Positions 1 to 9,089 of a DNA stretch of 64,000 nt are shown piece after piece. Location: the NCBI GenBank assembly GCA_966111775.1, contig CBHWBD010000002.1, forward strand, positions 23,612 to 87,611, written 5' to 3'. Position numbers and translations under genes: made by a program. Position 1 is the stretch's first letter; each line of letters starts with the position of its first letter. The notes beneath the pieces are model-generated. The model worked only from the letters and a program-made list of their open reading frames with translations, was not told the origin of the DNA and did not search any database. The DNA comes from Pelomonas sp966111775 (GTDB lineage Bacteria; Pseudomonadota; Gammaproteobacteria; Burkholderiales; Burkholderiaceae_C).

Positions 1-1636
1 CGGCCGGGCGCCGCCAGGTCACGTCGAAATCGCCGTTCAGATCGGGCGTCTGCAGTTGCAGCTCGCGCAGCTTGAGCTCGACATCGCCAGGCGTCTTGCC
101 GCCTGGCTGAGGCAACTGCCACAGCATCTGCGTGGACAGGCGCGTGATGGGCAGGTGGGCGTCCTCGAACAGCCCCGGCAGCTCGACCTCGCCGTCGTGC
201 ACCGCCAGCCTGGCCGAGCCGCCGCGCTCGCTGGCATCCAGCTCCAGGCTGGCCCCGCGCAGGCCGGGCCGACCGATATGACCCTCCTGCTCGGAAGGCT
301 TGGCGGCAAGGCCTAAGCCGTCGATCTGGGCCTTGACGCGGTAGCTGCGCGGCGCGTCCAGGGCGCCCTGCCAATGGCCGCTGAGGGCCGTCAGCACGCC
401 GCGCGGCTCCAGCTCGGTCAGCAGCTTGTGGGCGCGCTCGCCCAGGGGCAGGCGCTGGGCGATCTGGGCCATCAGCGCGAAGTCCAGGCGCTGGGCATTG
501 ACCTCGCCACCCAGCACTTCATCGGCCTTGCCGAGCTGCAGGCTGACGCCCCAGTCCGAGCGCGGCCAGGCCACGACGCCACCGTCGCTGTCCCGGCTGA
601 CAAAGCCCAGCTGCCTGGCCTGCAGGCTCAAGCGGTCCTTGGCGCGGGCCAGGTCCAGCCGGCCTTCGATGTGGTCCAGGTCCAGCTCGGGGGCGGACTC
701 GAACAGCTTGAGCCGCACCGTGCGCAGGGCCAGGTCCAGCGTGGCGGCCATCGGGCTGCCGTCCTTGATGTCGGCCCAGGCGCGCACGGCGCCATCGCCC
801 TCGCTGAGCTGGAAGGGCAGGTCGACATGGCGCTTCAGCTGGCTCAGGTCGGCCCGCGGCAGCTCGGCGTAGGCCTGGCCGCTCCAGTGCTGGAACTCGC
901 CGGGGCGCTTCAGCAGGCTTTGCGTGAACTGGCCGCGCAGCGTGAAGCGCCGGCCCCAGTCGGGCGGCGGTGTCGCGTCCAGGCGCAGCGCATGGCGGCG
1001 CAGGCCGTTGCGCATGACGAAGTTCAGCTCCGACAGCTCCAGCGGCTTGGCGTCGGCGCGCTTCTCGTCGATCCAGCGCACGCGGCCGTTGACGATGGCC
1101 AGCTCGGGCTGGCTGAACAGCCAGTCCATGCCGGCCTCGGTGGTGCCGGCGTCGGTCTTCTCCGCCTCGTCCAGGCCCAGGCCGGCGATGAAGATGCGGC
1201 CCTGGGCGTCGCGGCGGATGGTGAGTTCGGGGGTGTCGACCAGCAGCTGCGAGAAACGCGGCTCCAGCGCCAGCAGGGACTGGGCCGACAGCACCGCCGC
1301 CACGCGCGGCAGGCGCAGGGCCGGGCGGCCGGCGGCGTCCAGCACCTGCACGTCGCCCAGCTCCATGCGCGGCATCCAGCCACCGGATTGGACCGTGATG
1401 CGGCCGATGCGCAGTTCTACCCCCAAAGCCTTTGAGGCTTCCTTTTCCAGCCAGGGGCGCCAGTCATTGGCGTGCGGGAGAATGGCCCAGTGCAACAAGC
1501 CCCAAGCCGTCACCCCCAGCGCCCACAGCAGGGCGAGGATCAGCAGCGCCCAGCGCAGGCTGTGCCAGCACAGGCGCAGAGGCCAGCGCGAGGCGCGATT
1601 GCAGCGGTGGAGGGCGGCCGAGAAGAAGTCAGACAC
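1..1636 (-). CDS. yhdP: YhdP-type AsmA-like envelope protein, N-terminal part
   Basis: On the minus strand one frame stays open for about 545 codons from a GTG at 1636 to the window edge, so the C-terminal part lies outside. Residues ~27-48 form one hydrophobic segment, which would anchor a long periplasmic domain. The rest is beta-rich sequence with short blocks such as 'LAIVNGRVRWID', typical of the AsmA-like/TIGR02099 family (about 1300 residues in relatives). Family members are thought to bridge inner and outer membrane in phospholipid transport. It is head to head with glnE, 51 bp start to start, an arrangement common in Burkholderiales. The start is chosen because it precedes the charged N-terminus and membrane anchor; no strong ribosome site is visible. 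The family is fairly secure and the exact start less so. Confidence 0.78.
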   Translation of the reverse strand, partial: MSDFFSAALHRCNRASRWPLRLCWHSLRWALLILALLWALGVTAWGLLHWAILPHANDWRPWLEKEASKALGVELRIGRITVQSGGWMPRMELGDVQVLDAAGRPALRLPRVAAVLSAQSLLALEPRFSQLLVDTPELTIRRDAQGRIFIAGLGLDEAEKTDAGTTEAGMDWLFSQPELAIVNGRVRWIDEKRADAKPLELSELNFVMRNGLRRHALRLDATPPPDWGRRFTLRGQFTQSLLKRPGEFQHWSGQAYAELPRADLSQLKRHVDLPFQLSEGDGAVRAWADIKDGSPMAATLDLALRTVRLKLFESAPELDLDHIEGRLDLARAKDRLSLQARQLGFVSRDSDGGVVAWPRSDWGVSLQLGKADEVLGGEVNAQRLDFALMAQIAQRLPLGERAHKLLTELEPRGVLTALSGHWQGALDAPRSYRVKAQIDGLGLAAKPSEQEGHIGRPGLRGASLELDASERGGSARLAVHDGEVELPGLFEDAHLPITRLSTQMLWQLPQPGGKTPGDVELKLRELQLQTPDLNGDFDVTWRRPA

Positions 1637-1687
1637 GGTGTCTTGGGCACGCGAAATGTCGGCCGGCGGTCAATCTAGCACAGGGTC

Positions 1688-4408
1688 ATGAGCCAAACGT
1701 TTCCCGCATCTGCCGAGCACAGCCGCTATGTGCAACGGGTTCGCCGCCGTTATGCGGGCGAGCTGGCGCAGTTGCAACCAGGTCTGCCCGACCGGGCCGT
1801 CATCGCGGCGCTGATCGACACCTTGGCCGCGGACCGGTCGCTGGCCAGCGCCCTGCGCGTGGCCCGCCACCTGGTGCTGGAGCGGCTGGCGGTGCTGGAC
1901 ATCGAACAAGGCGCCAGCGTGGAAGATGTCACGCTGGCCATGACGCATCTGGCCGAAGTCACGCTTGACAAGGCCCTGGCCGCCGCGCGAGGCGAGCTGG
2001 ACCAAATCCACGGTGAACCGCGTACGGCCGACGGCCGCGACATCGCCTTCTGGGTGCTGGGCATGGGCAAGCTCGGTGCGCGCGAGCTGAATGTCTCGTC
2101 GGACATCGACCTCATCTACGTTTACGAAGATGACGGCCAGACGCAAGGTTCACGGCCTGTCACTGCGCATGAATATTTCTCCAGCGTCGCCAAGCGGCTC
2201 TATGCACTGATCGGCGACGTCACCGACGACGGCCAGGTCTTTCGCGTCGACCTGGCCCTGCGGCCCAATGGCAAGAGCGGCCCGCCGGTCGTCAGCCTGG
2301 GCATGCTGGAGGAGTATTTCCTCGTCCAGGGCCGCGAGTGGGAGCGCTTCGCCTGGCTGAAGAGCCGCGTCGTCGCGCCGCTGTCGGGCATGGGGGCCCC
2401 AAGCGATGCGCGCACCCTGCAGCTGCGCAACCTCGTCACCCCCTTCGTCTACCGCCGCTATCTGGACTACGGCGTCTTCGAGGGCCTGCGCCAGCTGCAC
2501 GGCAAGATCCGCAGCGAGGCCAAGGCCCGCGCGGCCGGCCGGCCCGAGCGGGCCAACGACGTCAAGCTGTCGCGCGGCGGCATCCGCGAGATCGAGTTCA
2601 TCGTGCAGCTGCTGCAGGTGGTGCGCGGCGGACAGTTCCCCGAGATCCGCACCCGCTCCACCGTCAAGGCCTTGGCCCAGCTGGCGGCCGGCGGGCTGAT
2701 GAAGGCGGAGACGGCGGCCAAGCTCAGCGAGGCCTATGTCTTCCTGCGCCGCGTCGAGCACCGCATCCAGTTCCTGGACGACCAGCAGACCCATTGCCTG
2801 CCGCAGGGCGACGCCGACCTGGCCTGGATTGCCGCATCGCTCGGCCTGAAGTGCAGCCGCGAGGCCTGCGAGCTGTTCGAGCAGCTCGGCGAGGTGCGCG
2901 AGCTGGTCGCGACCGAGTTCGATTCCCTGCTGCATGAAGGCGGCAAGCCCCAGGGCGGCTGCAAGGGCGGCCAGTGCGGTGGCCCGAAGCCGGCCGTCGA
3001 CGGTGAAGACTTCCTCAACGGCCTGCCGCCCGAGCTGGCCACCGCCGTGCGCGCCCTGGCCGACACGCCGCGCGTGCAGGGTCTGCGCGAGGAATCGCGC
3101 CAACGCCTGGCCAAGCTCTTCCACCGCGCGGCGCAGGCCGTGGCGGCCGAGGAATGCTCGCTGGACGCGGCCCTGCGCTTTGTCGACTGGGTCGGCCCCC
3201 TGCTGCGCCGCGAGAGCTATCTGGCCCTGCTGGTCGAACGCCCCGCCGTGCAGCAGCGCCTGCTGCGACTGCTGGGCCTGGCGCGCTGGCCGATGCGCTA
3301 TCTGATGCAGCACCCCGGCGTCATCGACGAACTCGCCGATCCGCTGCTGCTGACCGCCCGCTTCGACCGCGAGGCCTTCATTGCCGACCTGCTCGAGCGC
3401 GAGCAAGGCTGGCAGCGCAGCGGCGAGGCCGACGAAGAGGCCCTGCTGGACACGCTGCGCCGCGCCCACCACGCCGAGGTCTTCCGCACCCTGGTGCGCG
3501 ACGTCGAGGGCCGCATCACCGTGGAGCAGGTGGCCGACGACCTGTCGCTGCTGGCTGATGCGGTGCTGCAGATCGCCATCACCTGGGCCTGGGCGCGCTT
3601 CGGCAAGGCGCATAGGCCGGAGCCGCGCCTGGCCGTCATCGCCTACGGCAAGCTGGGCGGCAAGGAACTGGGCTATGGCGGCGACCTCGATGTCGTCTTT
3701 GTCTTCGACGACGACGACGAGAACGCGGCCGAGCTCTACGGCGCCTTCGTGCGCCGCCTCATCACCTGGCTGACGCTGCGCACCGCCGCCGGCGAGCTGT
3801 TCGACATCGACACGGCCCTGCGGCCCAACGGCAACTCGGGCCTGCTGGTCACCTCGCTGGCCCATTTCGAGGCCTATCAAACGGGCCGCGGCAGCAATAC
3901 CGCCTGGACCTGGGAACACCAGGCCATCACGCGGGCGCGCTTCTGCGCCGGCAACGCCGACCTGGCCGAACGCTGCGAGAGCGTACGCCGCCAGGTGCTG
4001 ACGGCGCCACGCGACGCCGAGGCCCTCAAGCGCGAAGTGCAGGCCATGCGCGAGAAGGTGCGTGCCGCTCGTCCTGTGAAGGACGACCTCTTCGATGTGA
4101 AGCACAGCGAGGGCGGCATGATGGATGCCGAGTTCGCCGTGCAATTCCTGGTGCTGGCGCATTCGGCCACCCACCCCCAGCTGCAGGACGACCTCGGCAA
4201 TATCGCGCTGCTGCGCATGGCTGAGTCCGCCGGGCTGCTGCCGGCCGAGGTGGGCGTGAACGCCGCCAATGCCTACCGCGAGCTGCGCCGCGTGCAGCAC
4301 AAGGCCCGGTTGAACGAGCAGTCGACCGCCCTCGATGCCGAGGCTGCCGCGCCGCTGCAGCCTCACCGTGATGCTGTCCTGGCGCTGTGGCAAGCCGTCT
4401 TTGGCTGA
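1688..4408 (+). CDS. glnE: Bifunctional glutamine synthetase adenylyltransferase/deadenylase
   Basis: GlnE adds AMP to, and removes it from, glutamine synthetase in response to the PII protein and glutamine. The 906-residue length fits the family. The N-terminal deadenylylase nucleotidyltransferase domain shows 'GMGKLGARELN' (about residues 125-135) followed by the D-x-D 'SSDIDLIYVYE'. The C-terminal adenylyltransferase domain shows 'GKLGGKELGYGGDLDVVF' around residues 653-670. An unusual Gly/Cys-rich linker ('KPQGGCKGGQCGGPKP', ~419-434) lies between the two halves. The gene diverges from yhdP and overlaps the next gene by 22 bp, so the two are probably co-transcribed. Identification is secure. 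Confidence 0.97.
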   Translation: MSQTFPASAEHSRYVQRVRRRYAGELAQLQPGLPDRAVIAALIDTLAADRSLASALRVARHLVLERLAVLDIEQGASVEDVTLAMTHLAEVTLDKALAAARGELDQIHGEPRTADGRDIAFWVLGMGKLGARELNVSSDIDLIYVYEDDGQTQGSRPVTAHEYFSSVAKRLYALIGDVTDDGQVFRVDLALRPNGKSGPPVVSLGMLEEYFLVQGREWERFAWLKSRVVAPLSGMGAPSDARTLQLRNLVTPFVYRRYLDYGVFEGLRQLHGKIRSEAKARAAGRPERANDVKLSRGGIREIEFIVQLLQVVRGGQFPEIRTRSTVKALAQLAAGGLMKAETAAKLSEAYVFLRRVEHRIQFLDDQQTHCLPQGDADLAWIAASLGLKCSREACELFEQLGEVRELVATEFDSLLHEGGKPQGGCKGGQCGGPKPAVDGEDFLNGLPPELATAVRALADTPRVQGLREESRQRLAKLFHRAAQAVAAEECSLDAALRFVDWVGPLLRRESYLALLVERPAVQQRLLRLLGLARWPMRYLMQHPGVIDELADPLLLTARFDREAFIADLLEREQGWQRSGEADEEALLDTLRRAHHAEVFRTLVRDVEGRITVEQVADDLSLLADAVLQIAITWAWARFGKAHRPEPRLAVIAYGKLGGKELGYGGDLDVVFVFDDDDENAAELYGAFVRRLITWLTLRTAAGELFDIDTALRPNGNSGLLVTSLAHFEAYQTGRGSNTAWTWEHQAITRARFCAGNADLAERCESVRRQVLTAPRDAEALKREVQAMREKVRAARPVKDDLFDVKHSEGGMMDAEFAVQFLVLAHSATHPQLQDDLGNIALLRMAESAGLLPAEVGVNAANAYRELRRVQHKARLNEQSTALDAEAAAPLQPHRDAVLALWQAVFG

Positions 4409-4974
4409 CCCTTTGCGCGGTCCTGGCCACGCTGTCCCTGCTGGCCTGGCCGCTGCCGCGTGAGGCGCTGAGCTGGCAACCGGCCCTCGCCGCGTCCGAG
4501 CCCTGGCGCGCCATCACGGCCGCCTTCGTGCACTGGACACCGCTTCACCTCGGCGCCAATCTGGCCGGCTGCGCGGTACTGGCCTTGCTGGGCTGGCGTG
4601 CCGGCCTTGGCCCAGGTGAAGCCCTCGCCGCTCTCATCGCCCTGCCGCTGACCCAGCTCGGCCTGCTGCTGCGCCCCGAGCTGCAGCACTACGCCGGCCT
4701 GTCCGGCGAGCTGCATGCCCTCGTCGCCGTCGCCGCGCTGACGCTGTTCGCGCGCCGCAGCCGCGAGCACTACATCGGCGCGGCCCTCGTCGTCGGACTC
4801 ATTGCCAAGCTGGCTCTAGAACACCCCCTGGGCCCGGTGCTGCGCGACACGCCCGGCTTCGACTTCCCTGTCGCACCCTTTGCCCATCTCACGGGCACCA
4901 TTGCCGGCGCCCTCGCCTGGGGCCTGACAATGCGGGCAACATCCAGATCGCCGAGGACGCCCCATGGGACGTGA
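4387..4974 (+). CDS. rrtA: Rhombosortase-like intramembrane serine protease
   Basis: A 195-residue protein with about five to six hydrophobic segments. Two rhomboid-type catalytic features are visible: 'YAGLSGELHALV' (GxSG nucleophile serine, residue ~105) and a late membrane segment with 'PFAHLTGTIAGALAWG' (catalytic His). Short length plus the GLSG-x-LH pattern fits rhombosortase (TIGR03902), which cleaves GlyGly-CTERM anchors from surface proteins, better than a general rhomboid. No GlyGly-CTERM substrate was found in this window. The start is a GTG inside the 3' end of glnE (22-bp overlap), and the end overlaps the next gene by 11 bp, suggesting translational coupling. The gene symbol is tentative. 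Confidence 0.72.
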   Translation: MASRLWLTLCAVLATLSLLAWPLPREALSWQPALAASEPWRAITAAFVHWTPLHLGANLAGCAVLALLGWRAGLGPGEALAALIALPLTQLGLLLRPELQHYAGLSGELHALVAVAALTLFARRSREHYIGAALVVGLIAKLALEHPLGPVLRDTPGFDFPVAPFAHLTGTIAGALAWGLTMRATSRSPRTPHGT

Positions 4975-5596
4975 AGCCAGTTGCACCGCCCGCGTGGGCA
5001 CCGAGACCGAAGAGGTCACCGCCCTGCTCGAATCGACCACCGTCGTGCTGCGCGGCGCCATCAAGCGCAAATGGGAGATCGCTGCGCTGCAGAAGCTGCG
5101 CGTCGAAGGCGAGGAGCTGCGCTTCGAGATCGGCGACGAGGTGGTCGCCTTGGCCCTGGGCGAGAAGGAAGCCGGCAAATGGCTGACCAAGCTCCAGACG
5201 CCGCCGCCCACGCTGGCCGCCAAGCTCGGCGTCAGCGCCGAGAACCCAGCCCTGCTGATCGGGCCCACCATCGGTTCGCTGGACCCGGCGCTGGCCGAGG
5301 CGCTGGCCGGCGGCATCACCACCAATCTGCGCGAGGCCCGCATGCTGGTGGCCGTGCTGAGCAAGCCGTCCGAAATCGAGCGCATGGCCGAGTTCCATGC
5401 CGACATGATCTGCAAGACGGTCTGGGTCGTGCACCCCAAGGGCCCGGGTGCCAGCCCGTCGGACGCCGAGGTGCGCACCGCCATGCGCGGCTGGGGCTAT
5501 GTGGACAACAAGACCAGCGCGGTGTCGGACGCGCTGACGGCGACGCGCTATGTGCGCAGCGAGCCCCCAGCCAAGAAACGCGTGCGCAACCGCTAA
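4964..5596 (+). CDS. Hypothetical protein, DUF3052-like
   Basis: A 210-residue soluble protein overlapping the rhombosortase-like gene by 11 bp. The first third contains alternating charged beta strands ('LRGAIKRKWEIAALQKLRVE'). The second half ('LAAKLGVSAENPALLIG' through 'WVVHPKGPGASPSDAEVRTA' to 'GWGYVDNKTSAVSD') resembles DUF3052-type proteins, whose function is unknown. No signal peptide or membrane segment is seen. The tail is basic (KKRVRNR). It is probably the last gene of the glnE transcription unit. Family assignment is from memory of the pattern and not firm; the reading frame itself is convincing from codon bias and context. Confidence 0.7.
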   Translation: MGREASCTARVGTETEEVTALLESTTVVLRGAIKRKWEIAALQKLRVEGEELRFEIGDEVVALALGEKEAGKWLTKLQTPPPTLAAKLGVSAENPALLIGPTIGSLDPALAEALAGGITTNLREARMLVAVLSKPSEIERMAEFHADMICKTVWVVHPKGPGASPSDAEVRTAMRGWGYVDNKTSAVSDALTATRYVRSEPPAKKRVRNR

Positions 5597-5868
5597 GGCT
5601 CTGCAGGCCGACTTTAGAACCCAATCCAATATCAACCGAAGGTTAAATTCTGGATAAGGTATAAAGCGGCCTCGCGCCCGCGTTGGGCAACGCCTTCTCA
5701 GGGGCGGCGGACCGCCACCGGTCCGTGTTTTGCGACTCATGTCGCCTGATGGCCTGCTGAGCTGCGGCCATCCGAGCATCTCGGTGCTCATGCAGGTGGC
5801 CCCCGCCTGCAACACAAGCGCCCGTCACCCGCATCGTGACGGTGCGCGGCTTCAAAGAAAGGCTCCCG

Positions 5869-6222
5869 ATGAGCACCAAGATCTACGTGGGCAACCTGCC
5901 CTTTTCCGTGACCAATGCCAGCCTGAAGAGCAACTTCGCCGAGTTCGGCGACGTGACCTCCGCCCGGGTCATGATGGACCGCGACACCGGCACTTCCAAG
6001 GGCTTCGGCTTCGTGGAAATGGCATCGGCCGAAGTCGCCCAGGCCGCCATCACGGCCTTGCACGGCGTGTCGGTCGACGGCCGCTCCATCGTCGTGAGCC
6101 TGGCGCGCCCGCGCGAAGCCGGCAGTGGTTCGTCCGACCGAAGCGGCGCCGCGGGCTACCGCGCCTCCCATCGTGCGGACGTCGGCTATGGCAGCGGCGG
6201 CTTCGGTGGCGGTCGCTACTGA
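5869..6222 (+). CDS. RRM-domain RNA-binding protein
   Basis: A 117-residue protein with one RNA-recognition motif: RNP2 'IYVGNL' (residues 5-10) and RNP1 'KGFGFVEM' (44-51). A short Ser/Gly/Arg/Tyr-rich tail ends in GGFGGGRY. Such single-RRM glycine-tailed proteins are cold- or stress-induced RNA chaperones in cyanobacteria and betaproteobacteria. The ATG at 5869 is chosen over an in-frame start at 5836 because it follows a purine-rich AAAGAAAGG and begins the conserved MSTKIYVGN. The 272-bp upstream stretch has no gene. It includes a TATAAA at 5660-5665 that could be a -10 box, which would give a leader of roughly 200 nt, as in cold-regulated mRNAs. A strong terminator follows. Confidence 0.92.
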   Translation: MSTKIYVGNLPFSVTNASLKSNFAEFGDVTSARVMMDRDTGTSKGFGFVEMASAEVAQAAITALHGVSVDGRSIVVSLARPREAGSGSSDRSGAAGYRASHRADVGYGSGGFGGGRY

Positions 6223-6240
6223 GCCCCCCGCTGCGGCAGA

Positions 6241-6269
6241 AAACCGGCTCCTTGGAGCCGGTTTTTTTA
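6241..6269 (+). terminator. Rho-independent terminator after the RRM gene
   Basis: A 10-bp perfect stem (6242-6251 with 6254-6263) with a minimal loop is followed by a run of T residues to 6268. It lies 19 bp after the RRM stop codon and also before the 3' end of the convergent oxidoreductase gene. Confidence 0.92.
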
Positions 6270-6282
6270 TGCCCGCGACCTC

Positions 6283-7440
6283 CTAGATCACATTCGCTTC
6301 CAGCAGCGGCCTGCCATCCAGCAGCCGTTGCGGCAACAGCGCGTCGATCAACGGCGCGCCCAGCCCCGCGATCAGCCGCGCCATCGAGTGCCCGACCGCG
6401 GGTGACTGCTGCATGCCATGGCCCGAGAAGCCACAGGCCGTGAAGGCGTTCGCATAGCCGGGCAGGCGGCCGGCCAGGCCGTTCTGGTCGAAGGCATTCA
6501 TCTCGTAGTAGCCGGCCCAGCTTGATCGCACGCGCAGAGCCTCGAACGCCGGCACGCGGGCCGCCAGCGTCGGCCACAGCAGCTCTTCAAACAGGCCATG
6601 GTCGATGTCGTGCAGCGGCGCGTCATCAATGTCTGCGCCACGCGGCGGGCCGCCGGCCAGGATCAGCGAACCCTCGGGGCGGAACCAGAAACCGCTGGGG
6701 TCGATGACCAGGGGACAGCCGGGCAGCGCGGCCGGCGTCTCCAGCACGAAGACGTCGCGCTTCTTGGCGCTGACGGGCAGCGTGAAGCCGAGGGCCGCGC
6801 CCAGCGCTGCGCTCCAGGCACCGGCGGCGAGCAGGAAGCTGTCGCCGCCGATGCGCCTGCCATCCGCGCAGCGCAGCGCCGTCACGCGGTCGCCACGGGT
6901 CTCGAAATCCACCGCCTCACCATCGACGAAGCGAACCCCACAAGCCTTGGCCTTGCGCCGGAAGGCGCGATGCAGGGCCGGGCCGTCGAACCAGCCTTCG
7001 CCGCTGAGGCCGAGTGAGCCCAAGGCGAGATCGTCGACGGCCAGCCAGGGAAAACGGGCCGCGAGTTCAGCAGGCGACAACAGCGCCACGTCGACACCCT
7101 CGGCGCGCTGCACTTCATTCACCTCGCGCAGCGTCGCCTCGCCCGCCCCGGTCGCCAGATAGAGATAGCCCGGCTCGACCAGGCCGATGGCGGGTCGGTC
7201 GTCACCGGTCGCCAATTCGTCCGCCACGCGGCGCAGGAATTCGATGCTCCATCTCGACAGGGCCATATTGACCGGCTGCGAGAACTGCTGGCGGATGGAG
7301 CTCAGCGACAACGAGCTCGATGCCCGCGAATAGGACGGATCGCGCTCGACGACGGTCACGCAGGCAGCGTGGTCGCGGGCCAGGAAGCAGGCGGTGGCCG
7401 CGCCCATCACGCCACCACCGATCACGGTCACTTCGAACAT
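6283..7440 (-). CDS. FAD-dependent oxidoreductase (DAO family)
   Basis: A 385-residue protein starting 'MFEVTVIGGGVMGAATACFL', the N-terminal Rossmann GxGxxG for FAD. A glycine-oxidase/sarcosine-oxidase-like substrate domain follows, and near the C-terminus the second FAD motif 'ACGFSGHGMQQSPAVGHSMA' typical of DAO (D-amino-acid oxidase-like) enzymes. The likely reaction is oxidation of a secondary or D-amino acid; the substrate cannot be read. The same frame continues upstream without a stop to about 8103, but that part overlaps the DMT transporter and is not coding. It diverges from the transporter with only 18 bp between the starts, so each promoter must lie inside the other gene. Confidence 0.88.
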   Translation of the reverse strand: MFEVTVIGGGVMGAATACFLARDHAACVTVVERDPSYSRASSSLSLSSIRQQFSQPVNMALSRWSIEFLRRVADELATGDDRPAIGLVEPGYLYLATGAGEATLREVNEVQRAEGVDVALLSPAELAARFPWLAVDDLALGSLGLSGEGWFDGPALHRAFRRKAKACGVRFVDGEAVDFETRGDRVTALRCADGRRIGGDSFLLAAGAWSAALGAALGFTLPVSAKKRDVFVLETPAALPGCPLVIDPSGFWFRPEGSLILAGGPPRGADIDDAPLHDIDHGLFEELLWPTLAARVPAFEALRVRSSWAGYYEMNAFDQNGLAGRLPGYANAFTACGFSGHGMQQSPAVGHSMARLIAGLGAPLIDALLPQRLLDGRPLLEANVI

Positions 7441-7458
7441 GCTGGCAGCATAGAGGCC

Positions 7459-8346
7459 ATGAGCCGACAGACCCACCTCGATCCCCGTGCCATCGCCCTG
7501 CTGCTGCTGTGCTGCCTGCTCTGGGGCATCAACCAGGTCGCCGCCAAGGCCGCGCTGACCGAGATCACGCCGCTGTGGCAGGCAGGGCTGCGCTCCGTCG
7601 TCGCGGGCGTGCTGGTGTGGCTGTGGGCGATGTCGCGCGGCATCAAGCTCTTCGAGCGCGACGGCAGCCTCCGGGGCGGCCTGATCGCGGGCCTGCTGTT
7701 CGCGGCCGAGTTCGGCTGCATCTTCGTCGGCCTGCAATACACCAGCGCCTCGCGCATGGTGGTCTTCATCTATCTGGCGCCCTTCGTCGTCGCTCTGGGC
7801 ATGCCGTGGATCGCGCGCGGCGAAGCGCTGTCGGCGCGGCAATGGGTCGGTCTGGTGCTGGCCTTCGGTGCCATGGCCTTTGCCTTCGCGGAGGGCTTCT
7901 CGGCGCCGGGCACACCGATGCAGTGGTGGGGCGACACCCTGGGTGTGGCCGCCGCCGTGCTGTGGGGCGGCACGACGCTGGCCATCCGCGCCACCCGGCT
8001 GAGTTCGGCGCCGGCCGAGAAGACCCTGCTCTACCAGCTCGGCGTCTCGGCCCTCGCGCTGTGCGCTGCCGCCCTGTTCGCCGGTGAACCCCTGCCGTTG
8101 CACTGGTCACCGCGCCTGCTGGGCCTGTTCGGCTTCCAGGCCGTCGTCGTCACCTTCGCCAGCTATCTGGTCTGGTTCTGGCTGATCAGGCACTACGCCG
8201 CGACCAAGCTCGCCGTCTTCACGCTCAGCACGCCGCTGTTCGGCCTCGTGGCCGGTGCCCTGCTGCTGGGCGAGGGCATCAGCGCCCGCCTGGTCGCGGC
8301 GCTGGCCGCGCTGGCGGTAGGCATCGTGCTGGTGAACCAGCGCTGA
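7459..8346 (+). CDS. DMT-superfamily transporter (EamA)
   Basis: A 295-residue inner-membrane protein with ten hydrophobic segments in two EamA repeats. The first begins 'ALLLLCCLLWGINQVAAKAA' and the second near 'LGVAAAVLWGGTTLAIRATR'. The family exports or imports small metabolites such as amino acids and nucleobases; the substrate is unknown. The start at 7459 gives the normal family N-terminus. A longer in-frame extension from 7369 would overlap the divergent oxidoreductase and lacks hydrophobic character. The close divergent pairing suggests a functional link with the amine/amino-acid oxidase, which is inference only. Confidence 0.88.
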   Translation: MSRQTHLDPRAIALLLLCCLLWGINQVAAKAALTEITPLWQAGLRSVVAGVLVWLWAMSRGIKLFERDGSLRGGLIAGLLFAAEFGCIFVGLQYTSASRMVVFIYLAPFVVALGMPWIARGEALSARQWVGLVLAFGAMAFAFAEGFSAPGTPMQWWGDTLGVAAAVLWGGTTLAIRATRLSSAPAEKTLLYQLGVSALALCAAALFAGEPLPLHWSPRLLGLFGFQAVVVTFASYLVWFWLIRHYAATKLAVFTLSTPLFGLVAGALLLGEGISARLVAALAALAVGIVLVNQR

Positions 8347-8414
8347 TGTCGCGCTCGCGCTAGAAGCCCCGCCCCGCCCTGCATAGACTGCGGGCTTCCA
8401 CCCAGGAGACCCCC

Positions 8415-9077
8415 ATGATCACCCTCTGCGGCATCCCGCTCTCGAACTACTACAACAAGGCCAAGCTGGTCCTGCTGGAAAAGGGCATCCCCTTCACCGA
8501 GGAATACGTGAAAACGCATTCCCACGCCGAGGAGGTGCTGAGCTGCTCGCCGCTGGGCAAGGTGCCCTTCATCAAGACGCCCCAGGGCCCGCTGTGCGAG
8601 AGCCAGGCCATCGTCGAATACCTCGAAGCGGCCTACCCGGACACCCCCAGGCTCATCCCCGCCGACCCCTACCAGGCCGCCAAGGTGCGCGAGCTGATCA
8701 CCTATGTGGAGCTGCATCTCGAACTCGTCGTGCGCGAGCTCTATGCCGAGGCCTTCTTCGGCGGCCAGGTCAGCGACGGCACCAAGAAACGCGTCGCCCG
8801 CGTGCTGCCCGAGAACATCCAGGCCTTCAAGCGCCTGGCCAAGTTCGGCCCCTATCTGGCCGGCGACACCTTCACGCTGGCCGACTGCGCCGGCTGGGTC
8901 AGCTTGCCGCTGGTCGCGATGGCCACCAAGGCCATCTACGGCGAAGACTTCCTGGCCGCCGCCGGCGTGGACTGGAAGTCCTATGCCAAGCTGATCGGCG
9001 AACGCCCCCATGCCCTCAAGGTGGTCGCCGATCGCAAGGCCGATCAGGACAAGTCGCTGGCGGCCAACCGAGCCTGA
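8415..9077 (+). CDS. Glutathione S-transferase family protein
   Basis: A 220-residue cytosolic protein. The N-terminal thioredoxin-like domain includes 'GKVPFIKT', where the cis-proline contacts glutathione, and 'ESQAIVEYLE', where the Glu-Ser pair binds the gamma-glutamyl group. The C-terminal domain is all-alpha and contains 'GDTFTLADCAGWVSLPLV'. Ser/Tyr candidates for thiol activation lie near the N-terminus ('LSNYYNKAK'). It conjugates or reduces with glutathione; the substrate is unknown. An AGGAGA ribosome site sits just before the ATG at 8415. It is 12 bp upstream of the CYTH-CHAD gene and probably shares its transcript. Confidence 0.92.
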   Translation: MITLCGIPLSNYYNKAKLVLLEKGIPFTEEYVKTHSHAEEVLSCSPLGKVPFIKTPQGPLCESQAIVEYLEAAYPDTPRLIPADPYQAAKVRELITYVELHLELVVRELYAEAFFGGQVSDGTKKRVARVLPENIQAFKRLAKFGPYLAGDTFTLADCAGWVSLPLVAMATKAIYGEDFLAAAGVDWKSYAKLIGERPHALKVVADRKADQDKSLAANRA

Positions 9078-9089
9078 ACCCACACCACC

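Noticed and set aside
2150..4393. Long minus-strand open frame opposite glnE (about 747 codons)
   Set aside because: It is a shadow of GC-rich codon bias: low-complexity Ala/Gln/Gly/His/Leu composition and no domain, while glnE on the other strand is certain.
6283..8103. 606-codon version of the oxidoreductase
   Set aside because: The extra N-terminal 220 codons overlap the DMT transporter gene and are low-complexity; the FAD motif begins right at the ATG of 7440.
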